A stretch of DNA of 64,000 nucleotides from Leisingera sp. ANG-M7 (GTDB taxonomy: Bacteria > Pseudomonadota > Alphaproteobacteria > Rhodobacterales > Rhodobacteraceae). This document shows positions 28,222-36,717 of this stretch, in pieces. The notes beneath the pieces were generated by a model. The model did not search any database and had not been told where the DNA came from. It was given only the letters and a program-made list of their open reading frames with translations. Each line of letters starts with the position of its first letter. The stretch's first letter is position 1. The translations under genes were made by a program, and so were the position numbers. The stretch covers positions 372,001 to 436,000 of the forward strand of contig NZ_JWLI01000001.1 in the NCBI RefSeq assembly GCF_000813965.1. Direction: 5' to 3'.

Positions 28222-28902
28222 ATGCAGCTGGATCACACCACAGATTTCGCCGACTACCTGCCGGTTGACGTGCTGCTGCTGACCAATCCCCTGCCGCAAT
28301 CCCTGAAGCCCGCGCCCAAGCGTGCCCGCATCCGCAGCGGCGGCTTCCTGCCCGATACGCTGGTGGAGACCGAAGAAGGCTTCAAGCAGGCCCGCGACAT
28401 CAAGCCCGGCGACATGGTGTTCACCTTTGACGGCGGTGCCCAGGAAGTGAAGGCGGTGAAACACGCGGTTCCGCGTCTGACCACCCTGATGCATATTCCG
28501 GCGGGTGCCCTGGGCAATGACACCGATCTGATGCTGCCTTCGGACCAGAAAGTGGCGCTGGAGATGGAGACCGCGGAACGCCTGTTCGGCCTGCCGGTTG
28601 TCGTCGCCAAGCTGATCGCCCTGGCTGGCTACAAGGGTATCACCGCGGCCGCGCCGGAGCGCCTGGGCCGCATCCATTTCGAATTCGCAGAAGAAGAACT
28701 GGTCTGGGCCGAAAGCGGCATGCTGCTGCCCGCGGGTGATGCCGTTGAGGGCTCCGCCTTCCACCAGTTGTCGCTGACCGAGACCCGCCAGGTGCTGGCC
28801 AGCGATGAAGGCCGCGCGCTGTCGCAGACCGGCATGGGCGAGATTGACGCCCGTCTGCCCAGCCCGCTGGATAACCTGCTGGACCGCATCCTGGCGGCCT
28901 GA
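28222..28902 (+). CDS. Degenerate Hint-domain protein
   Basis: 226 residues. The stretch GGFLPDTLVETEEGFKQARD then KPGDMVFTFDGGAQEVKAV copies the Hint (hedgehog/intein) pattern CFxxGTxIxTxxG...GDxVxTxDxG, but the nucleophile Cys is Gly, and the downstream SPxHR motif reads LPSDQK. Self-cleavage should be lost, so it may be a regulatory or structural relic. The N-terminal 35 residues are unique. ATG 28222 has GAAGGGACG upstream; the frame extends to 28096 without support. It is preceded by CtrA and DnaA sites and followed by a terminator. Confidence 0.78.
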   Translation: MQLDHTTDFADYLPVDVLLLTNPLPQSLKPAPKRARIRSGGFLPDTLVETEEGFKQARDIKPGDMVFTFDGGAQEVKAVKHAVPRLTTLMHIPAGALGNDTDLMLPSDQKVALEMETAERLFGLPVVVAKLIALAGYKGITAAAPERLGRIHFEFAEEELVWAESGMLLPAGDAVEGSAFHQLSLTETRQVLASDEGRALSQTGMGEIDARLPSPLDNLLDRILAA

Positions 28903-28940
28903 TCCAAGGGCTAGCCAGCAAGACATTCCCTCCCCCCTCG

Positions 28941-28970
28941 GGCCCGCCTTTGTGCGGGCCTATTCTTTTT
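28941..28970 (+). terminator. Terminator after the Hint gene
   Basis: GGCCCGC (28941-28947) pairs with GCGGGCC (28954-28960), followed by TATTCTTTTT. Confidence 0.85.
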
Positions 28971-29153
28971 GCTGCCCGGATAGGCGGGAAAGGTTCCGCC
29001 CCGGGCGTCTTCGCGGAAATGCGGAACGCCCGTTCCAAACGCAAGGGCATTTCCGGAAAAAGTTGCCCGGAAAATATATGTATGCCAGCATCCCCTCAGG
29101 CGCCAAAGGCACCGCAGAGCAACCGGCGCCCGGTATTCAGGGAGGATTTGACG

Positions 29154-30554
29154 ATGAACTTGCGGCCTGACCCAACATTTCACGCAACACCCAAACTGGC
29201 GATGGAGGCCCCAGCGGAAAAGCTGGCGTTCACGCTGATGCTGAGCCCGGATTTTTCGCAGCCGGACGGGCTGGCGGTGGTCGATGTCGACCCGGGTTCA
29301 GATACCTATGGCCAGATCGTTCATCAGCTGATCATGCCCAATAAGGGCGATGAGTTTCACCATTTCGGCTGGAACGCCTGCTCCTCCTCCCTGTCGCCTC
29401 TGTCGGGCCACGCGTTCCTGGAGCGGCGCTACTTGATCATTCCGGGCATCCGCTCCAGCCGGATCTATGTCGTGGACGTGAAGGAGCCGCTGAAGGCGAA
29501 GATCCACAAGATCATTGAGCCGGAGGAAGTTTTTGCCAAGACCGGCTACTCGCGCCCGCACACCATCCATTGCGGCCCCGAAGGCATCTATGTCTCGACC
29601 CTGGGCGGCGGCGGCGAAGACGGCACCGACGGGCCGCCGGGCATCTTCATCATGGATTGCGAAACCTTCGAGATACTGGGCCGCTATGAAATGGACCGCG
29701 GCAAGCAGGACAAGCACTATGATTTCTGGTGGAACCTGCCGCGCGATTACATGGTGAGTTCCGAATGGGGCCTGCCGCCGCAGTTTGAGAACGGCATCGT
29801 GGCGGAGGACCTGCTGAGCAACAAATACGGCCATTCGATCCACTTCTGGAACCTGCGCCAGCGCAAGAACGTGCAGACCATTGACCTGGGCGAGAACCAC
29901 CAGATGGCGCTGGAAATCCGCCCGGCGCATGATCCCTCACGCGATTACGGGTTCTGCGGCGTGGTGGTGGACACCACCAACCTGCAAGGCTCGATCTTCA
30001 CTTGGTGGCAGAAGGACGATGGCACCTTTGAGGCCAAGAAGACCATCACCATCGACCCGCGACCGGAGAAGGCCGAAAACCTGCCGCCGCTGTTGCAGGG
30101 ATTCGAGGCGGTGCCGCCCTTGGTCACCGACATCGACCTGAGCCTGGACGACAAATACCTCTATGTCGCTTGCTGGGGCTTGGGCGAGATGCACCAGTAT
30201 GATGTGAGTGACCCGATGAACCCCACGCTGGCCGGCAAGGTCGAGCTTGGCGGCATCGCGCGCGGCGCCAAGCACCCGAACGGCAAGGATTTCGCCTATG
30301 GCCCGCAGATGGTGGAGATCAGCCGCGACGGCAAGCGGGTCTACTGGACCAACTCGCTCTATTCCACCTGGGACGATCAGTTCTATCCCGATGCCGTGGG
30401 CGGCCAGATGGTGATGGCCAATGTCGGCGAAAACGGCGGACTGGAGCTGGATAAGGACTTCTATGTCGAACTCCCCGAGGGCTACCGGAGCCACCAGATC
30501 CGGCTGGAAGGCGGCGACTGCTCCACCGACAGCTTCTGCTATCCCTCCGTCTGA
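29154..30554 (+). CDS. mtoX: Methanethiol oxidase / selenium-binding protein 56 family
   Basis: 466 residues, full length for the SBP56 family, whose bacterial members oxidise methanethiol to formaldehyde, sulfide and hydrogen peroxide with a copper centre. Family blocks are WNACSSSLSPLSGHAFLERR near residue 69, SRPHTIHCGPEGIYVSTLGG near 137, HYDFWWNLPRDYMVSSEWG near 190, YGHSIHFWNLRQRKN and, at the end, EGGDCSTDSFCYP. In roseobacters methanethiol comes from DMSP demethylation. ATG 29154 follows CAGGGAGGATTTG. No Sec or Tat signal is visible, although some characterised forms are periplasmic. Confidence 0.9.
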   Translation: MNLRPDPTFHATPKLAMEAPAEKLAFTLMLSPDFSQPDGLAVVDVDPGSDTYGQIVHQLIMPNKGDEFHHFGWNACSSSLSPLSGHAFLERRYLIIPGIRSSRIYVVDVKEPLKAKIHKIIEPEEVFAKTGYSRPHTIHCGPEGIYVSTLGGGGEDGTDGPPGIFIMDCETFEILGRYEMDRGKQDKHYDFWWNLPRDYMVSSEWGLPPQFENGIVAEDLLSNKYGHSIHFWNLRQRKNVQTIDLGENHQMALEIRPAHDPSRDYGFCGVVVDTTNLQGSIFTWWQKDDGTFEAKKTITIDPRPEKAENLPPLLQGFEAVPPLVTDIDLSLDDKYLYVACWGLGEMHQYDVSDPMNPTLAGKVELGGIARGAKHPNGKDFAYGPQMVEISRDGKRVYWTNSLYSTWDDQFYPDAVGGQMVMANVGENGGLELDKDFYVELPEGYRSHQIRLEGGDCSTDSFCYPSV

Positions 30555-30557
30555 CGC

Positions 30558-31217
30558 GTGGCAGAGATCAGCACGGCGGCGGCCCTGTGGGGGGCCGTCG
30601 CGCTTTCGGGCGTCTATCACGGAGTGAACCCCGGCATGGGCTGGCCGCTGGCGGTCTCCGCGGCGCTGATGGAGCGCGCGCAGGGCAGCCTGTGGCGGGC
30701 CCTGGCCGCGCTGGCGGCGGGGCATCTTCTGGCGATGGCAGCGGTGCTGTTTCCGTTCTCGATGCTGCTGGTGCTGGCCGAATGGCAGCGCGAAATCCAG
30801 ATCGGCGCCGCCTGCCTGGTGATTGCGCTGGGGCTGTATCTTCTGTGGAACCGCCGCCACCCGCGCCTGCTGGCCCGCGTGCCGCCGTCGCGGCTGGCGC
30901 TGTGGTCCTTCCTGGCGGCGATGGCGCATGGTGCCGGGCTGATGCTGGTGCCGATTTACTTGGGTCTATGCGCCACGGTGGAAACAGATGCCGGACACGC
31001 CGCCGCAGGGGCACTAATGACCGGCACTGCAGGCATCGCCATACTGGTCGCGCTGGCCCATACGCTGGCGATGACGCTGGCGGGCGGTGCCATCGCCTTT
31101 GGCGTCTATCACTGGCTGGGGCTGAAGTTCCTGTCCCGCGGCTGGTTCAACCTGGATCTGGTCTGGGCGCTGAGCCTGGTGCTGGTTGGCGCAGTGTCGC
31201 TGCTGACGCTGCATTGA
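30558..31217 (+). CDS. Polytopic membrane protein coupled to mtoX
   Basis: 219 residues, about six membrane segments. GTG 30558 starts three bases after the mtoX stop. Histidines recur at membrane-segment ends: YHGVNPGMGWPLAVSAAL near 21-38, AAGHLLAMAAV near 53, MAHGAGLMLVP near 121, and ALAHTLAMTLAGG near 169. The layout recalls the NicO/UreH/DsbD-like transporter superfamily, where such histidines bind metal, but I cannot place it firmly. Coupling to the copper enzyme suggests metal supply or export of a product. No maturation genes of SCO1 or MauG type are nearby. Confidence 0.8.
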   Translation: MAEISTAAALWGAVALSGVYHGVNPGMGWPLAVSAALMERAQGSLWRALAALAAGHLLAMAAVLFPFSMLLVLAEWQREIQIGAACLVIALGLYLLWNRRHPRLLARVPPSRLALWSFLAAMAHGAGLMLVPIYLGLCATVETDAGHAAAGALMTGTAGIAILVALAHTLAMTLAGGAIAFGVYHWLGLKFLSRGWFNLDLVWALSLVLVGAVSLLTLH

Positions 31218-31579
31218 TTGCAGCGGCGCGCCCTGCCCGCATATTCGGCAAACCGCCCCTATTGCCGCAGCGCAGAAGGGAAATGTGATCCTTTGATGAC
31301 AGACGCCGCGAAAGCCTCTATGTGAGGGCGCGAACAGGAAACGGATTCGGAGCCACACCGCCTTGCCGCTGCTGCAGACGCTGCCCGCCTGCCCTTGTGG
31401 ACCTGACCTGATGCGCGCGGCGCCGGGTTGCGGGACTGCAAGCGGCCATCAGGCTCCGGACGTTTTGCCGGCCAGCTGCTTTGGCGCCTCCGGAATGGCG
31501 CGGGCGCGCAAAAATGCGCTAGACTGCCGGCCAAGCCGCTTCCATCAGCCATCGGACTAATCGGGATTGGAGCCAGCCA
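31218..31579. other. Intergenic region upstream of purF
   Basis: 362 bases. I see no gene, riboswitch fold or repeat. A few short inverted repeats are normal for this G+C. It should carry the purF promoter. Confidence 0.4.
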
Positions 31580-33100
31580 ATGTGCGGGATTTTGGGGATC
31601 GCAAGCCGGGACACGGAAGTCTTTGCAGAGATTTATGACGGGCTTCTGATGCTGCAGCACCGCGGCCAGGACGCCTCGGGCATCGTGACTTACACCGGCG
31701 AGTTCTTCCGCGAGCGCAAGGCGAACGGCCTGGTCAAGGATGTGTTCGGGCCGTCGGATGCGGAAACCCTCACGGGCCGCGTCGGCATGGGCCATGTGCG
31801 CTACCCCACCGCGGGCTCCCTCAGCGCCGCAGAGGCACAGCCGTTCTTTGTGAACGCGCCTTACGGCATCTACCTGGTCCACAACGGCAATATCACCAAC
31901 ACCGCCGAGCAGCGCGAAAAGGTGACCGGCAAATACAGCCGCCATCTGCGCACCACCTCCGATTCCGAAATTCTGCTGAACGTTCTGGCCGACAAGGTCG
32001 CCGATGCGATCAAGGTCAATGGCAACGCCGAACCGATCCGCAACATCTTTGCCGGTGTGAAGATGACCATGGAGCGGGTGCAGGGCGCCTATTCGGTGCT
32101 GTGCATGATTGCCGGCGTCGGCATGCTGGCCTTCCGCGACCCGCATGGCATCCGGCCGCTGTCGCTGGGCAAGCGCCCGGCACAAGGCGAAGGCGACGAT
32201 TACTGCATTGCGTCTGAGGACGTGGCCTTTGGCATCAACGGCTTTGAGAAGGTCCGCGATGTGAAGGCAGGCGAGGCGGTGCTGATCGACCTGGACGGCA
32301 ACCTGCATACTTTCCAGGCGGTCGAGGGCAAGCTGACGCCCTGCATCTTTGAATATGTCTACCTGGCGCGCCCGGACTCGATGATGGATGGCGTTTCGGT
32401 CTACAAGACCCAGCTGCGCATGGGCCAGGCGCTGGCCAAGCAGATCCAGGAGTCAGGGCTCGAAATCGACAGCATCATCCCGGTGCCTGATTCGGCCCGC
32501 CCCGTGGCGCTGGAAGTCGCCAACTCCACCGGCATCCGCTACCGCGAGGGGCTGGTGAAGAACCGCTACGTCGGCCGCACCTTCATCATGCCGGGCCAGG
32601 CCGAGCGTCAGAAATCAGTGCGCCGCAAGCTCAACGCGATCCCGCTGGAGTTCAAGGACCGCAACGTGCTCCTGATCGACGATTCCATCGTGCGCGGCAA
32701 CACCATCAAGAAGATCGTTCAGATGTGCCGCGAGGCCGGCGCCAAGAAGGTCTATATCGCCTCTGCCTCGCCGCCGGTGGTCTATCCCAACGTCTATGGC
32801 ATCGACATGCCGACCAAGCACGAGCTGATCGCAAACGGCCTCAGCATCGAGGAAATCCGCGAGGAGCTGGGCGCCGATGCGCTGTTCTACCAGAAACTCG
32901 AAGACCTGATCTGGGCGGCGCAGGAAGGCAACCCGGACATCCAGGGCTTCGATTGCTCCTGCTTTGACGGCAACTACATCACCGGCGTCACCGAAGAGTA
33001 CCTGGCGGCTCTGGAAGGCAGCAGCCGGGTCAGCGCCAAGATCCAGGACATGCCCGCACCGGGTGCCTCTTGGAACGCCTCCAAGCTGGCGACCGGCTGA
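31580..33100 (+). CDS. purF: Amidophosphoribosyltransferase
   Basis: 506 residues. First step of purine synthesis: glutamine amide nitrogen is moved to PRPP. The sequence starts MCGILGIASRD, so Cys2 is the glutaminase nucleophile after Met removal and there is no propeptide. Glutaminase blocks are GHVRYPTAG and HNGNITN. The PRPP motif is VLLIDDSIVRGNTIKKIVQM near residue 364-383. Four cysteines that bind Fe-S in the Bacillus-type enzyme are not evident as a set. Usually beside cvpA; see the split noted in findings. Confidence 0.97.
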   Translation: MCGILGIASRDTEVFAEIYDGLLMLQHRGQDASGIVTYTGEFFRERKANGLVKDVFGPSDAETLTGRVGMGHVRYPTAGSLSAAEAQPFFVNAPYGIYLVHNGNITNTAEQREKVTGKYSRHLRTTSDSEILLNVLADKVADAIKVNGNAEPIRNIFAGVKMTMERVQGAYSVLCMIAGVGMLAFRDPHGIRPLSLGKRPAQGEGDDYCIASEDVAFGINGFEKVRDVKAGEAVLIDLDGNLHTFQAVEGKLTPCIFEYVYLARPDSMMDGVSVYKTQLRMGQALAKQIQESGLEIDSIIPVPDSARPVALEVANSTGIRYREGLVKNRYVGRTFIMPGQAERQKSVRRKLNAIPLEFKDRNVLLIDDSIVRGNTIKKIVQMCREAGAKKVYIASASPPVVYPNVYGIDMPTKHELIANGLSIEEIREELGADALFYQKLEDLIWAAQEGNPDIQGFDCSCFDGNYITGVTEEYLAALEGSSRVSAKIQDMPAPGASWNASKLATG

Positions 33101-33202
33101 GACCTGCCCCAACAGGGGTTTGAACTTTGGCCCGCATGCGTCTATGAGGGCCCGGAACTTTGCGTGGGGAGGCGCTGGCCATGACGGCCCGCGCCTTTTC
33201 CT

Positions 33203-33790
33203 ATGCTCCTGACGAAAGGCCGCTCCTTGGACGCGCATCTTGCCCGCATGCTGACTTCCCCGCGCCAGTGCCGCTGCTGCGGCGCGACTTTCGCGCAATT
33301 GCTCAGCCTCAGCTGCGACCGTCCCGACATCTGTTCCGAGGATATGGACGTAGAGGACAACTCCGCTGTGCTGGCCACGCGCGGCGACATCCTGACCGAG
33401 GACTTCTGCCGCCTCGGCGATCTGCGCTTTGTCCGGGCAGTGCTGGCAATTCCATTGAACGGCACCCGCGGCGAGGAGTTCATCCTGGGCACCTGGGCCA
33501 GCCTCAGCCGCGATGATTTCGACGCCTATCTCGACCTCTTTGAGATGCGCGAGACCGACAAGCTGGGCGACCGCCCGGCCTGGCTGGCCAATGCCATCCC
33601 GCCGGACATGCCACTGCCGGCCGGCTGCATGCTGGAAATGCGCCCCGGCGGCCAGTACCCGGAGCTGAAGGTCACCGAACAGAACCACCCGCTCTACCCG
33701 CTGCAAAAGGACGGGGCGGAGCTGGAGGAACTGCTGGAGCTGCTCTATGCCTACGGGCATGACCTTCCGTCGCTGGTCTATGACGCCTGA
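33203..33790 (+). CDS. DUF2199 domain protein
   Basis: 195 residues. A Cys-rich start (RQCRCCGATF) and the block FILGTWASLSRDDFDAYLDL mark the DUF2199 family, whose function is unknown. The C-terminal half has MRPGGQYPELKVTEQNHPLY, also typical. ATG 33203 has no clear ribosome site; ATG 33248 would give MLTSPRQCRCC and is equally possible. It lies between purF and an SDR gene. Soluble, no signal peptide. Confidence 0.8.
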   Translation: MLLTKGRSLDAHLARMLTSPRQCRCCGATFAQLLSLSCDRPDICSEDMDVEDNSAVLATRGDILTEDFCRLGDLRFVRAVLAIPLNGTRGEEFILGTWASLSRDDFDAYLDLFEMRETDKLGDRPAWLANAIPPDMPLPAGCMLEMRPGGQYPELKVTEQNHPLYPLQKDGAELEELLELLYAYGHDLPSLVYDA

Positions 33791-33793
33791 AGC

Positions 33794-33897
33794 CTGTTTC
33801 AAGGCCGCTGCTCCTTGAATGGCCAAGGGCCGTCGGCGGCCTTTCTCTTAGCCTTCCGCAGCTTTCCGCCGAGGCCCGCTTCGCCCGCTTGAAACAG
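33794..33897. repeat. Long inverted repeat between small genes
   Basis: CTGTTTCAAG (33794-33803) and CTTGAAACAG (33888-33897) are perfect 10-base arms around 84 bases that themselves contain GGCCGC/GCGGCC pairs. The element fills the gap between the DUF2199 gene and the next one and could fold into a large hairpin RNA on either strand. Confidence 0.55.
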
Positions 33898-33940
33898 CAG
33901 CAGCAGCACGCCAGATGCCATCCGGACAATCAAGGGACAG

Positions 33941-34207
33941 ATGAAGATGGCGAACGAGCAGACCTCCGCCAAGGTGGCGGGGCTGGCAACCCAGACCAAT
34001 GCAGTGAACCGCAGCAACCTGAGCCTGCTGGGGGTCTACGGGCCTGAGAACAGCATGAGCGCGCTGATCCGTCTGCCCTCCGGCCGCACCCGCGAGGTGA
34101 AGCGCGGCACCAAGCTCTCGCAGGGTCAGGTGATTGCCATCGACGCTCACGGCCTGGTGCTGAACCAGCGCGGGGAAACCAAACGCCTGCAGATCCCGGG
34201 CAGCTGA
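33941..34207 (+). CDS. Small conserved protein, PilP/PulC-like fold suggested
   Basis: 88 residues. The core LSLLGVYGPENSMSALIRLP, then REVKRGTKLSQGQVIAIDAHGLVLN and RLQIP, follows the pattern of the small beta domains of type IV pilus PilP and type II secretion PulC (ALVR..G....V..GD.i....V..I....v). It has no signal peptide or membrane segment, so it is not a complete PilP. Start is ATG 33941 or 33947; AAGGGAC lies just ahead. Function unknown. Confidence 0.7.
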   Translation: MKMANEQTSAKVAGLATQTNAVNRSNLSLLGVYGPENSMSALIRLPSGRTREVKRGTKLSQGQVIAIDAHGLVLNQRGETKRLQIPGS

Positions 34208-34223
34208 GCCGGCGGCAAGCGGC

Positions 34224-34271
34224 GTAAATTTCTTCCAGGAAATTTGCCAAAGAATTTCGAAAATCCTTGGC
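34224..34271. repeat. Double-hairpin intergenic repeat, copy 2
   Basis: GTAAATTTCTTCCAGGAAAT continues to TTCGAAAATCCTTGGC. It is the diverged second copy of the unit at 17243-17290, with the first hairpin better kept than the second. It lies between the small gene and the SDR gene. Confidence 0.65.
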
Positions 34272-34322
34272 TCTGTCCGCCGCCTCTTGACCTGCCCGCT
34301 CGAGCGGCCCAAGAAGGCGGGC

Positions 34323-34970
34323 ATGACAGACAAAATCGCTCTCATCACCGGTGCTTCGCGCGGCCTGGGCAATGCCCTGGCCGAGGCGCTTGCGCCCACC
34401 CATCACATTGTTGCCGTCGCCCGCACCACCGGCGCGCTGGAAGAACTGGACGACCGCATCAAGGCGGCCGGCGGCTCTGCCACCCTGGCGCCGATGGACA
34501 TTACTGTGCCGGAGGCGATGGCGACGCTCTGCCGCGGCATCCATGACCGCTGGGGCAAGCTGGACCTGTGGCTGCACACCGCGATCCATGCCACCGCCCT
34601 ATGCCCGGCGCCTTCAGTGGCGGCCAAGGACTGGACCAAGGCGGTGGCGATCAATGCGACTGCCACCTCGGTGCTGATCCCCTATGTGGCGCCTCTCCTG
34701 GGCCAGACGGGCCGTGCGGTCTTCTTTGACGACCCGAAGGCCGGCGAAAAGTTCTATGGCACCTACGGCGCCACCAAAGCGGCGCAAATGGCTCTCGCCC
34801 GCAGCTGGCAGGCCGAGACAGAGCGCACCGGCCCCATGGTGAAGATCCTCGAGCCGCAGGCGATGGCCACCGCCCTGCGCGCCCGGTTCCACCCGGGCGA
34901 AGACCGCGATGCGCTGACCCCGATCCAGGACGAAGCCGCACGCCTGCTGCCGCTGATCCTGGCGGACTGA
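34323..34970 (+). CDS. SDR family oxidoreductase
   Basis: 215 residues. Rossmann motif [18 protein letters not shown] at residues 6-23, and the catalytic YxxxK is YGATKAAQ near 145-152. The usual NNAG is changed to HTAI, so catalysis may be altered. Substrate unknown; relatives near purF in Rhodobacterales are common. ATG 34323 lies after AAGAAGGCGGGC; the longer frame to 34287 overlaps a hairpin repeat and is rejected. Confidence 0.88.
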   Translation: MTDKIALITGASRGLGNALAEALAPTHHIVAVARTTGALEELDDRIKAAGGSATLAPMDITVPEAMATLCRGIHDRWGKLDLWLHTAIHATALCPAPSVAAKDWTKAVAINATATSVLIPYVAPLLGQTGRAVFFDDPKAGEKFYGTYGATKAAQMALARSWQAETERTGPMVKILEPQAMATALRARFHPGEDRDALTPIQDEAARLLPLILAD

Positions 34971-34977
34971 TCTCTCA

Positions 34978-35013
34978 GACCGGGCCGCGCCGCGTTCCTG
35001 CGCGGCGCCCGGT
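34978..35013 (+). terminator. Hairpin after the SDR gene
   Basis: GACCGGGC plus CGCGCCGCG pairs with GCGCGGCG plus CCCGGTC with one bulge, eight bases past the stop. No T-run follows. Confidence 0.5.
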
Positions 35014-35176
35014 CCAGAGGCGCGGGAGACCCCCGGCTCCTCCGCCCCCATCCCGCCTGTTGCCTCCCTGCCCCGCTTTGCTGCGGATACGGCTTCTCCC
35101 TGCGAAAACCTTGCCCCCTTCAGGTACAGGTCCTATTCAATCGAAAACCCGGTTGAAGACGGCAGGCAGGCTTTTC

Positions 35177-35971
35177 ATGCGCATTCTGATCACCAATGAC
35201 GACGGCATCAGCGCCGAAGGGCTGAAGGTTCTGGACGCCATCGCCCATGAGGTCGCAGGCCCCGATGGCGAGGTCTGGACCGTGGCGCCCGCGTTCGAGC
35301 AGTCCGGCGTCGGCCATTGCATCAGCTACACCCGCCCCACCATGCTGAGCCAGCTGGGCGAGCGCCGCTTTGCCGCCGAAGGCTCGCCTGCCGACTGCGT
35401 GCTGGCGGGCATTCATGTGGCGATGCATGGGGCAAAGCCGGATCTGGTGCTGTCGGGCGTGAACCGCGGCAACAACTCGGCTGAAAACGCGCTTTATTCC
35501 GGCACCCTGGGCGGCGCGATGGAGGCCGCATTGCAGGGCATCCCGGCAATGGCGCTGTCGCAGTATTACGGGCCCGCCAACCGCGAGACGGAAAATCCGT
35601 TCGAAGCCTCCGCCGTGCATGGCGCTGCACTGGTAAAGAAGATCCTGGCGGCCCAGCCGCAGGACAATCAGGACTACCGGCTGTTCTATAACATCAACTT
35701 CCCCCCGGTGCCGGCTGCGGATGTGAAGGGCGCCCGGGTCGCGCCGCAGGGGTTCCGTCGCGGCAGCCATTTCTCCGCCGAGGAGCAGCTGTCGCCAACC
35801 GGCCGCCGCTACTTGTGGATCCGCGGCGGCAATCAGCATGTCGAAACCGCCGCGGGCTCCGATGCGGCGGTCAACTTGGACGGCTATATCTCCGTCACCC
35901 CGATGCGCGCCGATCTGACAGCGCGGGACGCAATGGACGCGCTGAAGGTGATCGAGGGTCCCGGCGCATGA
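35177..35971 (+). CDS. surE: 5-prime/3-prime-nucleotidase SurE
   Basis: 264 residues. SurE is a metal-dependent phosphatase for nucleoside monophosphates and short polyphosphate, tied to stationary survival. The acidic metal motif is [13 protein letters not shown] at residues 3-15, and [20 protein letters not shown] near 95-114 completes the site. Length is normal. ATG 35177 gives [10 protein letters not shown], the conserved start; longer frames are rejected. pcm overlaps its stop by four bases. Confidence 0.96.
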   Translation: MRILITNDDGISAEGLKVLDAIAHEVAGPDGEVWTVAPAFEQSGVGHCISYTRPTMLSQLGERRFAAEGSPADCVLAGIHVAMHGAKPDLVLSGVNRGNNSAENALYSGTLGGAMEAALQGIPAMALSQYYGPANRETENPFEASAVHGAALVKKILAAQPQDNQDYRLFYNINFPPVPAADVKGARVAPQGFRRGSHFSAEEQLSPTGRRYLWIRGGNQHVETAAGSDAAVNLDGYISVTPMRADLTARDAMDALKVIEGPGA

Positions 35972-36615
35972 GCGGCCCCGACGCGCAAACCAAGATGCAG
36001 TTCGTCTACTCCGTGCGCTCGCGCGGGGTGACGGACCAGAAAGTGCTGGAGGCGATCGAGGAGATCGACCGCGGGCTGTTCGTGCGCGGCATCTTCGCGG
36101 AACGCGCCTATGAGGACGTGCCGCTTCCGATTGCCTGCGGCCAGACCATCTCGCAGCCCTCCGTTGTGGGCATGATGACCCAGGCCCTTCAGGTCAGCCC
36201 CCGCGACACGGTGCTTGAGGTCGGCACCGGCTCCGGCTACCAGGCGGCGATCCTGTCGAAACTGGCGCGCCGGGTCTACACCATCGACCGCCATGCAAGG
36301 CTGGTTCGCGAGGCGCGGATGGTGTTTGAGCAGCTGCAGCTGGCCAATGTGACCTCGTTGGTCGGCGACGGCAGCCACGGGCTCAGCGAACAGGCGCCCT
36401 TTGACCGCATTATCGTGACCGCCGCCGCCGAAGACCCGCCCGGGCCGCTCTTGGCGCAACTCAAGACGGGCGGCATCATGGTGCTGCCGGTGGGACAGTC
36501 GGACCACGTTCAGACCCTGATCCGGGTGCGCAAGACCGCGGACGGGCTGGAGTATGACGAATTACGCCCGGTGCGCTTTGTTCCCCTGCTTGAGGGCCTG
36601 GGGAAAGACACGTAA
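35968..36615 (+). CDS. pcm: Protein-L-isoaspartate O-methyltransferase
   Basis: 215 residues. It methylates isoaspartyl residues in damaged proteins to start repair. The sequence includes [20 protein letters not shown] near residues 53-72 (substrate loop), SAM motif [16 protein letters not shown] near 80-94, and [14 protein letters not shown] near 146. ATG 35968 overlaps surE, the usual surE-pcm coupling. nlpD lies 102 bases downstream. The hydrophobic motif VLPVG is present near 171. Confidence 0.96.
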   Translation: MSGPDAQTKMQFVYSVRSRGVTDQKVLEAIEEIDRGLFVRGIFAERAYEDVPLPIACGQTISQPSVVGMMTQALQVSPRDTVLEVGTGSGYQAAILSKLARRVYTIDRHARLVREARMVFEQLQLANVTSLVGDGSHGLSEQAPFDRIIVTAAAEDPPGPLLAQLKTGGIMVLPVGQSDHVQTLIRVRKTADGLEYDELRPVRFVPLLEGLGKDT

Positions 36616-36717
36616 ACTGGCGGCGGATTTCAGCCGAACCGCAAATGGCATCGGCTATAGTGATTGACGCGAGAGAATCCCCGCGAAAAAGGGGATGCGT
36701 GTTTTGAGGAGAGCGAA

